12,751 bases of DNA from Acidilobaceae archaeon (GTDB taxonomy: Archaea; Thermoproteota; Thermoprotei_A; Sulfolobales; Acidilobaceae), in the NCBI GenBank assembly GCA_027057815.1, contig JALURD010000117.1:1-12751 (forward strand), read 5' to 3'. Of the stretch, positions 1-5,933 are shown in pieces (the stretch's first letter is position 1; each line of letters opens with the position of its first letter). The position numbers were made by a program, and so were the translations under genes. The notes under the pieces are model-generated. The model had not been told where the DNA came from and made no database searches. It worked only from the letters and a program-made list of their open reading frames with translations.

Positions 1-327
1 CTCCTCCATGAGGAGGAAGGCGGCTATGCTAAGCATGAGCGGTATGTGCCTGGGCTTGTCAAGCATAGGCATATACAGCAGCCTGGCTAAGACTACACCT
101 GCTGCTGCCGGAGCCAGTAGTGCAGCAGCAATCGTCGCTACAATACTCCCGGTTACACTGTAAGCTAGGTATGCCGCGTACGCGCCAATCACATATATGC
201 CTGCGTGAGCAATGTGGAGTATCTTTAAGAGCCCATAGACCAGCGTTAAACCTAGCGCAGTCGCGGCATATATCGATCCCACAGTCAGCCCGCTGATCAG
301 GTGCTGGAGCAGCGTCCCAGGGTCCAC
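1..327 (-). CDS. livH: LivH-type branched-chain amino acid ABC transporter permease (5' part, cut by window edge)
   Basis: This is the N-terminal 109 codons of an inner-membrane permease of the LivH/LivM family; the rest lies beyond the left edge. I translated it by hand from the minus strand. It opens VDPGTLLQHLISGLTVGSIYA and continues with ALGLTLVYGLLKILHIAHAG and then YVIGAYAAYLA. That is the family's usual first two membrane segments, including the conserved (N/H)-x-AHG/AHA region. The frame stays open to base 1. A stop lies just upstream at 361-363, so the start must be one of the GTG codons at 357, 333 or 327. I prefer 327 because GAGGG sits 7 nt upstream. The gene follows the substrate-binding protein on the same strand after about 100 bp, so the two probably form a liv-type uptake operon whose ATPase genes are outside the window. 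The transported substrate cannot be told from sequence. Confidence 0.85.
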   Translation of the reverse strand, partial: MDPGTLLQHLISGLTVGSIYAATALGLTLVYGLLKILHIAHAGIYVIGAYAAYLAYSVTGSIVATIAAALLAPAAAGVVLARLLYMPMLDKPRHIPLMLSIAAFLLMEE

Positions 328-399
328 TGCCACGCCCTCATACCACCCGCTTCCCACGTTCTATGAAGCAAATACGCCGAAGTCTCGAGAAAAACTAGG

Positions 400-416
400 G
401 GCGACTCCAAGGAGCC
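400..416 (-). terminator. Weak hairpin plus T-run after the substrate-binding gene
   Basis: On the minus strand, just after the stop of the substrate-binding gene, GGCTCC TT GGAGTCGCC can fold into a short imperfect hairpin. It is followed within a few bases by a run of five T (394-390). Its place between the binding-protein and permease genes would suit partial termination, which would give more binding protein than permease. The stem is weak, so this is only a candidate. Confidence 0.25.
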
Positions 417-426
417 ACCACGACTA

Positions 427-1608
427 TTACTCGCTCGGCGTTATGATGTCTAACTTAGTGATCATGGCGTACCTTCTGAACTCTCCGTTCTTCACTATCT
501 GTAGGGTTAGCTCTTTCACAGCGTTGCCTCCGGGAGTGAATTTGATTATCTTACCAGCCACGCCGTCGAAGTTCTCCATTGACCTGAGGCTCTCCATTAT
601 CTTTTGCTTATCCAGAGTGCCGGCCTTCTCTATAGCCTTAGCAAGTATCATAACAGCGTCGAACGATGAAGCCGCGACCATGTCTGGATCTATGCCTCTC
701 TTCTCCTTGTACCTCTTTATGAACTCCTGCACTAGTGGATTAGTGCTTTCCCTGTCAAAGTCAGTCACTATAATCACGCCCTCTGCTGCATCGCCAGCTA
801 TCTCTATGAATTTTGGTGAGTCGAAGCCCTCTGCGCCCATTATCTGGGCCTTGATGCCTAGTTCACGCGCTTGCTTAACTGCAACTGCATGCTGGTAGTA
901 CCCGAATATCATTAGAACGTCGAGTCCCTGGGAGTCTTCAATAGCTTTAATCCGGTTAAGCCATGGCGAGAAGTCATCGGTGGCAAACTGGAACTTGTCC
1001 ATGAATACAACTTGGCCTCCAAGTGCCTCTACGGTCTTCTTGGCGTTCTCGGCTAAGGCCTGTCCGTATGGGTTATCAATATAAAGTATTGCCACCTTCT
1101 TTGCACCCATCATGTTAACCGCTGCATAGCCCGCAGCTCTGCCCTCCACCTCAGCTACCATTCCAACCCTGATCACGTATGTCTTGTCCTTTGTGATTAA
1201 CGGGTTGACAGCATATGCAACAACTAAAGGTACACCTGCCTCTTCGAATACACTGGACGCGGCAAGCGTTGTACTACTATATGACCCGCTTACCGCTGCA
1301 ATAACCCCGTCTTGCTCGATCATCTTGTGTGCAACTGCAATAGCCTGATCCGGATTCAACGCATCATCGTACACAACAAGCTCGACGCGCTTGCCCAGGA
1401 TACCGCCATTTTCATTAATGATCTCTACCGCTATCTCAGCACCTGTCCGAGCCGCGATTCCATCCGCAGAGGCGGGACCCGTAAGTGGGGCGAAGAATCC
1501 TATCTTGATGACTTCGGGCTCTTGAGGCCTGCCTAGCATGAAGTATGCTCCAGCCACTATTATCAATATTACGATAATAGAGGCAATAATCAGGCGTGAG
1601 CTAGGCAT
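427..1608 (-). CDS. ABC transporter substrate-binding protein, LivJ/Peripla_BP_6 family
   Basis: This is an extracytoplasmic binding protein for a branched-chain amino acid or similar small ligand (type I periplasmic-binding fold). From the chosen start it has 393 residues. A short basic stretch is followed by a hydrophobic segment (about residues 6-24, IIASIIVILIIVAGAYF), which serves as signal or membrane anchor. No lipobox cysteine is seen. The mature domain opens with VIKIGFFAPLTGPASADG, runs through INENGGILGKRVELVVYDD and VSGSYSSTT, and ends with MENFDGVAGKIIKFTPGG, all typical of the LivJ family. The open frame reaches up to 1689. I chose ATG at 1608 because GGTGG lies just upstream, the hydrophobic signal begins right after it, and a TATA box at 1652-1660 would place the transcript start near 1630. 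The permease gene follows downstream, and hutU diverges upstream. Family assignment is firm; the ligand is unknown. Confidence 0.92.
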   Translation of the reverse strand: MPSSRLIIASIIVILIIVAGAYFMLGRPQEPEVIKIGFFAPLTGPASADGIAARTGAEIAVEIINENGGILGKRVELVVYDDALNPDQAIAVAHKMIEQDGVIAAVSGSYSSTTLAASSVFEEAGVPLVVAYAVNPLITKDKTYVIRVGMVAEVEGRAAGYAAVNMMGAKKVAILYIDNPYGQALAENAKKTVEALGGQVVFMDKFQFATDDFSPWLNRIKAIEDSQGLDVLMIFGYYQHAVAVKQARELGIKAQIMGAEGFDSPKFIEIAGDAAEGVIIVTDFDRESTNPLVQEFIKRYKEKRGIDPDMVAASSFDAVMILAKAIEKAGTLDKQKIMESLRSMENFDGVAGKIIKFTPGGNAVKELTLQIVKNGEFRRYAMITKLDIITPSE

Positions 1609-1651
1609 GAGTCCCACCGTAGTCGGTAAGTTTAACATTATTATCCAGCGG

Positions 1652-1660
1652 TATTTATAT
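1652..1660 (-). promoter_or_regulatory. TATA box for the liv-type operon
   Basis: The minus strand reads ATATAAATA here, a near-consensus archaeal TATA box. It lies about 48 bp before ATG 1608 and would start transcription near 1630, leaving a leader of about 22 nt that contains the GGTGG ribosome-binding site. Its position also argues against the longer reading frame starts at 1638 and 1689. Confidence 0.6.
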
Positions 1661-1752
1661 GTTATCATAAATTTTTCTGTACAGAACACCTACAGTTGTC
1701 CCATCCCACTAATTAGAGACAATCAATCACTTGACCTCCAGAGACATTTTAC

Positions 1753-1810
1753 GTAATCGCTTAGTCTAGTGAAAGTTAACGTTTAAAAACTAGTTCATGT
1801 AATCACTAAG
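1753..1810 (+). repeat. Direct repeat pair flanking the hutU TATA box
   Basis: GTAATCGCTTAG (1753-1764) and GTAATCACTAAG (1799-1810) match at 10 of 12 positions, 46 bp apart. One copy lies upstream of the hutU TATA box (1781-1790) and the other covers the predicted transcript start. Such a layout fits a pair of regulator-binding sites, but this is inference from arrangement only. Confidence 0.3.
1781..1790 (+). promoter_or_regulatory. TATA box for hutU
   Basis: GTTTAAAAAC, preceded by the purine-rich GAAAG, resembles an archaeal BRE/TATA element. Transcription would start near 1812. That gives either a leaderless message from TTG 1812 or a leader of about 27 nt for TTG 1839. Confidence 0.5.
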
Positions 1811-1838
1811 CTTGAAAACTCTTGGGGGTGCTCTCCTC

Positions 1839-3578
1839 TTGGCTTCGTCTAGTGGTGTTCTAGACAAGTATAAGGGTAGGCCTATCTGGAAGTTGATCGA
1901 TAAGGGCTATTATAATCCGGAGGAGAGGCTTAGGGTTAGGCATATCACCGGGTGGGACATGCACGTCAAGAGTGGCTCATGGCAAATCGAGGGAGTTCTT
2001 AGGATGCTCTTCCACGTCCTTGACCCTGAGGTAGCCAAGGACCCGGAGCATTTGATAGTGTATGGTGGTACGGGGAGGGCTGCCCGTAGCTGGGAGGCTT
2101 TCGAAGCAATCGTTGATACCTTAATGGAGATGGAGGAGGATGACACTCTGGTTGTTCAGAGCGGTAAGCCTGTGGCGGTGTTCAAGACCCATAAAATGGC
2201 GCCCAGGGTTGTGATCAGCAATGCCATGCTTGTCCCGAAGTGGGCGGACTGGGACTACTTCAGGGAGTTGGAGGCCAAGGGCTTAACGATGTATGGCCAG
2301 ATGACTGCTGGCTGCTGGGCCTACATTGGAACCCAAGGCATCCTCCAGGGCACTTATGAGACGTTCGCATTCGCAGCTGAGAAGCACTTCCCCGAAGGCA
2401 CCCTGGAGGGCAGGCTCGTCCTCACTGCTGGCCTCGGAGAGATGGGAGGCGCCCAGCCCCTTGCGGTTAAGATGAACGGTGGGGTGGCGATAGTGGTAGA
2501 AGTTGACAAGAGGATGATTGAGAGAAGGATCAGGCACGGCTACCTCGACACTTGGACTGACAGCCTGGACAAGGCCCTCGACATGGCGCTGAAGGCGAAG
2601 GAGAAGCGTGAGCCGCTTAGCATAGGACTCCTAGGCAATGCAGCCGAGATCTACGAGGAAATACTCAAGCAAGGCATAGTTCCCGACGTCGTCACCGACC
2701 AGACCCCAGCGCACGACCCACTAAGCTACGTCCCCGCCGGCATGGACTTAGAGGAGGCCGAGAGGCTCAGGGACGAAAACCCGGAGGAGTACAAGAGGAG
2801 GGCGCTAGAGTCCATGAAGCGCCATGTAGCCGCGATGGTTGAGTTCAAGCGTCGCGGCGCCGTCGTATTCGAGTATGGAAACAACATAAGGAAGATGGCG
2901 TACGAGGCTGGCTTTAAGGATGCATTCGAGTTCCCAGGGTTCGTCCAGGCCTACATTAGGCCCATGTTCGAGGAGGGCAGAGGCCCCTTCAGGTACACCA
3001 GCCTGACAGGAAACCCGAAGGACATCTACAGGCTTGACGATGAGCTGATAGCCACGTTCAAGGATAACAAGAGGCTCGTGAGGTGGGTGGAGAAGGCTAG
3101 GAAGTACGTGAAGTTCCAGGGTCTACCCGCGAGGGTGGTATGGCTCGGCTACGGTGAGAGGGCAAGGTTCGGCAAGATAATGAATAGCCTGATCAGGCTC
3201 GGCGAGATAGGCCCCATGTGGATAGGGAGGGATCACCTTGACACAGGCAGCGTGGCTAGCCCCTACAGGGAGACCGAAGGCATGAAGGACGGAAGCGACG
3301 CGATAGCGGACTGGCCCATACTGAACGCCTTATTGAACGCCGCGGCTGGAGCCACGTGGGTCTGCGTCCACCATGGAGGAGGAGTAGGCATAGGATACTC
3401 GATACACGCTGGTATAGGTCTAGTGCTAGACGGTACTCCCGAGAGCGAGAAGAGGGCTGAGAGAGTCCTAACAGCCGATCCAGGCATAGGAGTAGTCAGG
3501 CACGCTGACGCTGGCTATGAGAGAGCGAGACGGGTGGCCTGCGAGAAAGGAATATGGGCCCCAATGCTTTCCTGCTAG
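1839..3578 (+). CDS. hutU: Urocanate hydratase (urocanase), lacking the usual active-site cysteine
   Basis: Urocanase is a cytosolic, NAD+-dependent enzyme that turns urocanate into imidazolonepropionate in histidine breakdown. The protein aligns with the family over its whole length: YGGTGRAAR (75-83), QSGKPVAVFKTH (107-118), TAGCWAYIGTQG (156-167), the NAD-binding GLGEMGGAQPLA (198-209), FEYGNNIRKMA, GRDHLDTGSVASPYRE, DGSDAIADWPILNALLN, HHGGGVGIGYS and RHADAGYERA near the end. At 579 residues it is slightly longer than the usual 550-560, with the extra length at the N-terminus. In characterised enzymes the segment RP(L/M)F-C-x-G-x-GPFR carries an essential Cys (Cys410 in Pseudomonas putida, from memory). 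Here it reads RPMFEEGRGPFR, so Glu378 replaces it. C159 sits where bacterial enzymes have Ser. I prefer TTG 1839, with GGGGGTG 8 nt upstream; a leaderless TTG 1812 in the same frame is the alternative. No hutH, hutI or hutG is nearby. Confidence 0.9.
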   Translation: MASSSGVLDKYKGRPIWKLIDKGYYNPEERLRVRHITGWDMHVKSGSWQIEGVLRMLFHVLDPEVAKDPEHLIVYGGTGRAARSWEAFEAIVDTLMEMEEDDTLVVQSGKPVAVFKTHKMAPRVVISNAMLVPKWADWDYFRELEAKGLTMYGQMTAGCWAYIGTQGILQGTYETFAFAAEKHFPEGTLEGRLVLTAGLGEMGGAQPLAVKMNGGVAIVVEVDKRMIERRIRHGYLDTWTDSLDKALDMALKAKEKREPLSIGLLGNAAEIYEEILKQGIVPDVVTDQTPAHDPLSYVPAGMDLEEAERLRDENPEEYKRRALESMKRHVAAMVEFKRRGAVVFEYGNNIRKMAYEAGFKDAFEFPGFVQAYIRPMFEEGRGPFRYTSLTGNPKDIYRLDDELIATFKDNKRLVRWVEKARKYVKFQGLPARVVWLGYGERARFGKIMNSLIRLGEIGPMWIGRDHLDTGSVASPYRETEGMKDGSDAIADWPILNALLNAAAGATWVCVHHGGGVGIGYSIHAGIGLVLDGTPESEKRAERVLTADPGIGVVRHADAGYERARRVACEKGIWAPMLSC

Positions 3579-3594
3579 ACTCGAACAACATATA

Positions 3595-3612
3595 GCTCTT
3601 TCTCTTTATCCC
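3595..3612 (+). terminator. Pyrimidine-rich terminator candidate after hutU
   Basis: The T-rich tract CTCTTTCTCTTTATCCC lies about 17 nt after the hutU stop and before the convergent prenyltransferase gene. Crenarchaeal transcription often ends at such tracts. No hairpin is seen. Confidence 0.4.
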
Positions 3613-3619
3613 ATTGAGT

Positions 3620-4756
3620 TCATTTATTCCATCTGGCCTCTAGGTAACTAGCAATCCTATGTAATGGTATAGCGTTCGCCACTTCCAAGGCAACAGCGAG
3701 GGCTACGACTATGCCTGCCGCTAAGGTGTGGCCTGAAAGGTGTAGGCCTAGGGAGAGTAGCGCGGCAGTTATCCCTCTACCCACGGAATCCATTACTGCA
3801 TAAGCTGCTGCCACATACCATAAGGGCCAGACCCTCCAACCGGTAGGCGGGGTCTCCGGCTTTTCTCTTGTAAGGATTAGCGATGATGCAGTCGCTGTAA
3901 GGTACGATGCTAGAGGCAAAAGCACTAGAGGTACGTGGAATCTAACGTATAAAGCACCCGCAGCTGCTGTCGGTGCGTAGATCGCGATAAGACCCGCCAA
4001 TAGTTTAGAGGATCTGATGCCTAGCCGTACAGGAAGCGTCCCAACACCCTTAGCCTTATCCTGATCGTACTTATCCATATGCTTACCTATGAGGACAAGG
4101 CTCACAGCCATTGCAAAGGGCAGGTAAACAAGAAGAGCCCATAAGGGATGAGTACCCGTCATTGCTAGAAGGGTACCCCCTGCCATTACCGGCCCCCAGA
4201 CTAGTCCTACGAGGACCTCCCCCAGGCCCATCGATTTTGCGTCAACAGGTATGCCAGCATATAGGGCCATGGATACCACTCCTATCAAAGCTAGCAGGCC
4301 TACTAGTGGGGTTGAAATCATCGAAAGCGACAATGCCAACACGGCGTTAAAGGCTAGGACTCCTGCAATGAACCGCTTAGCCGTGCTGACTGGAAGCAGG
4401 CCGTCAATGATAGGGTGTGGGCCATAGAGGGCCCTGAAATAGCCTGGCCTATCTATCCCTTTCACGTAGTCGCTGACATCGTTTAAGAGGTTATCAGCCA
4501 GGTGGGCGAGCGAGAAGCCTGTCAGTATCAACAGGTAGACTGGCCAGCTGAAGCCTCCCTCAAGCCATGCCAAGAGAGCTCCGATAGTCACGGCGTAGAA
4601 TGTCATTGGGAGAACACAGAGTCTGGCCGACGCTATAAGCCTGGCAAGCTGTGATGCAGGCACTTCTTTACTTGGAGTTCTGCAATACCTGAAGCTGTGC
4701 CAAAGCATCCTCAGGCTCTCATTCAACACCATGCACCACGTTAGGCAGTGGGGCAT
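3620..4756 (-). CDS. UbiA-family prenyltransferase, MenA-like
   Basis: This is an integral membrane enzyme that transfers a polyprenyl chain to an acceptor. It shows both aspartate-rich motifs of the superfamily. The first is NLLNDVSDYVKGID (89-102), followed by GPHPIIDGLLPVSTAKR, which resembles the MenA pattern after motif 1. The second is DKYDQDKAKGVGTLPVRLG (228-246), close to the MenA DxxxDK-x-GxxTLAVRLG region. About eight or nine hydrophobic segments are visible. The closest type is 1,4-dihydroxy-2-naphthoate polyprenyltransferase of menaquinone synthesis, but archaeal UbiA proteins also make other lipids, so the substrate is open. Length is 378 residues from ATG 4756. ATG codons at 4732 and 4708 in the same frame are possible starts and would remove a poorly conserved N-terminus. 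A weak TATA-like GTTTATC at 4764-4770 would favour one of these shorter forms. It diverges from the crotonase-family gene. Confidence 0.8.
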   Translation of the reverse strand: MPHCLTWCMVLNESLRMLWHSFRYCRTPSKEVPASQLARLIASARLCVLPMTFYAVTIGALLAWLEGGFSWPVYLLILTGFSLAHLADNLLNDVSDYVKGIDRPGYFRALYGPHPIIDGLLPVSTAKRFIAGVLAFNAVLALSLSMISTPLVGLLALIGVVSMALYAGIPVDAKSMGLGEVLVGLVWGPVMAGGTLLAMTGTHPLWALLVYLPFAMAVSLVLIGKHMDKYDQDKAKGVGTLPVRLGIRSSKLLAGLIAIYAPTAAAGALYVRFHVPLVLLPLASYLTATASSLILTREKPETPPTGWRVWPLWYVAAAYAVMDSVGRGITAALLSLGLHLSGHTLAAGIVVALAVALEVANAIPLHRIASYLEARWNK

Positions 4757-4866
4757 TCCAGGGGATAAACACCACTAGTCGGTGGGTACATATGAATTGC
4801 TCAGGGGCCTTTCACTTAAGCTGGCTTGCACATAGGCACATACGGGGGAAGTGTTTGCCCATAAGG

Positions 4867-5604
4867 ATGCACTCCTCCAGGCTAGTCTCGTGGGTCGTCG
4901 TAGACCGTGAGGAAAAAGGTAATAGCCTAGACTATGGCCATGCTATGGGGCTTGCTTCCGCCGTAGAGGAAGCTTGCAGGGACGGGGAGACCGTGATCGT
5001 TGCTTTGAGGGGTGCTGGCGAGCGCTTCTTCTCCACGGGTATTGACTTGAACTGGGTGGCTAGCCTGGGCAGCGTTGAGGGCGCCGCTAGCCTAGTCTAT
5101 GAAGCCTTTAAGAGAGTCATCCAGGCGATGCTTGAGTGTAAGAAGCCCGTGGTAGCCGCTGTGAACGGCCATGCAGTTGGTATAGCATTCGAGCTCGTCC
5201 AGCTGGCTGACATGGCTGTAGCCGTCAGGGGTGCAAGGCTGGGCGTGCCGGCAGTGAAATGGGGGATGGTCCCGCCGGTGACTACAACCCTTACACCCAT
5301 CCTCCACGGCTACAAGGTAGCATCCTACCTGGCCTTATCTGGTAGGCTAGTTACAGCTGAGGAGGCTGAGCGACTTGGCGTCGTGAACGCTGTTGTCGAC
5401 AATGTGGCACAGCTCGAAGGATGGGTTGAAGATCTCGCCAGCGACGTCTCAAAGCTAGACTCTTGGGCAGTCGCGCAGACCAGGATGCTCCTACTAAGAT
5501 CAAACATCATGAGTCTCCTAGAGCTGGGCCTACACGCCTTCGCGGTCTCAGCTGCCAGGCGCGAGACCTCCGAGAAAGCATCTACTTTCTCAAAGAAAAA
5601 GTAG
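4867..5604 (+). CDS. Enoyl-CoA hydratase/isomerase (crotonase) family protein
   Basis: The protein has the crotonase fold, whose members act on acyl-CoA thioesters. From ATG 4867 it has 245 residues, normal for the family. FFSTGIDLNWV (54-64) forms the first oxyanion-hole region. NGHAVGIAFELVQLADMAVAV (100-120) holds the second and includes Glu109, equivalent to rat hydratase Glu144. The second catalytic Glu (rat Glu164, usually in a P-E motif) is replaced: the segment reads LGVPAVKWGMVPP, with Ala129 at that place. Classic hydratase activity is therefore doubtful, while isomerase, hydrolase or other crotonase chemistry remains possible. The frame is open from 4792, but the first 25 residues look unlike the family and ATG 4867 begins just before the expected first strand (RLVSWVVVD). 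The C-terminus is lysine-rich, and its codons take part in a hairpin that includes the stop. Neighbours do not define a pathway. Confidence 0.8.
   Translation: MHSSRLVSWVVVDREEKGNSLDYGHAMGLASAVEEACRDGETVIVALRGAGERFFSTGIDLNWVASLGSVEGAASLVYEAFKRVIQAMLECKKPVVAAVNGHAVGIAFELVQLADMAVAVRGARLGVPAVKWGMVPPVTTTLTPILHGYKVASYLALSGRLVTAEEAERLGVVNAVVDNVAQLEGWVEDLASDVSKLDSWAVAQTRMLLLRSNIMSLLELGLHAFAVSAARRETSEKASTFSKKK
5582..5604. terminator. Hairpin across the crotonase-gene stop codon, possible bidirectional terminator
   Basis: CTACTTTCTC (5582-5591) and GAAAAAGTAG (5595-5604) pair at nine of ten positions around an AAA loop. The second arm ends in the stop codon TAG. On the minus strand the same element gives a T-rich run (CTTTTTCTTT) about 45 nt past the stop of the convergent CDGSH gene, so it could end that transcript. 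Overlap with the last codons may instead be chance from a lysine-rich tail. Confidence 0.35.
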
Positions 5605-5645
5605 CACCAAGGAAACTTTGCCCGAGCGTTGCAGGTGTGCCTCTC

Positions 5646-5825
5646 CTATCCCTCGTACTCGAATGCAACCCTCTCCTCGGCCTTAAACCCCACTTTCGCG
5701 TGGGAGCCGTCGCAGAATGGCTTGTTCCTTGAATGACCACACCTACACAACGCCGCTCTTACCTCACCATTAACCTCGACGAGGATTGGGCCGTCCTTCG
5801 AAGCTATTAGTCTAAACCTTGCCAT
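5646..5825 (-). CDS. Small CDGSH-type iron-sulfur protein
   Basis: This is a 59-residue protein that carries the full CDGSH (zf-CDGSH) signature, CRCGHSRNKPFCDGSH. It matches C-x-C-x2-(S/T)-x3-P-x-C-D-G-S-H exactly, so three Cys and one His should bind a 2Fe-2S cluster. The preceding strands (FRLIASKDGPILVEVNGEVRA) and the tail VGFKAEERVAFEYEG fit the small microbial single-domain type, which is cytosolic and lacks the membrane anchor of mitoNEET. The role is unknown; electron transfer or cluster handling is typical for the family. I chose ATG 5825 because GGTGG (5834-5838, read on the minus strand) lies 8-9 nt upstream. The frame is open to 5876, but that start would give an unusual extra segment. 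It diverges from the AsnB-like gene and may share its regulation. Confidence 0.88.
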   Translation of the reverse strand: MARFRLIASKDGPILVEVNGEVRAALCRCGHSRNKPFCDGSHAKVGFKAEERVAFEYEG

Positions 5826-5863
5826 GGGGTTGGCCACCTTGAATGAGTTAATCCATGCTAGGA

Positions 5864-5900
5864 GGTTAAATCTCACTCTACGATAAATACACTATTTAAT
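5864..5900. promoter_or_regulatory. Back-to-back promoters for the CDGSH and AsnB-like genes
   Basis: A TATA-like GATTTAACC on the minus strand (5864-5872) sits about 40 bp before the CDGSH ATG at 5825. A TATA-like ATTTAAT on the plus strand (5894-5900) would start transcription near 5924, about 10 nt before TTG 5934. A further minus-strand candidate, GTATTTATC, lies at 5882-5890. The two promoters are only about 30 bp apart, so shared control is possible. Confidence 0.45.
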
Positions 5901-5933
5901 ACTACCTACGATGCGAGCAGGCAAGGGCGCCCT

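Noticed and set aside
443..898. Plus-strand open frame of 151 codons
   Set aside because: It lies wholly inside the binding-protein gene on the other strand, has no family motif or ribosome-binding site, and the minus-strand protein is clearly real.
3620..5604. MenA plus MenB pair (prenyltransferase and crotonase) as a menaquinone unit
   Set aside because: The crotonase-family protein lacks MenB-type motifs, and the genes diverge rather than form an operon.
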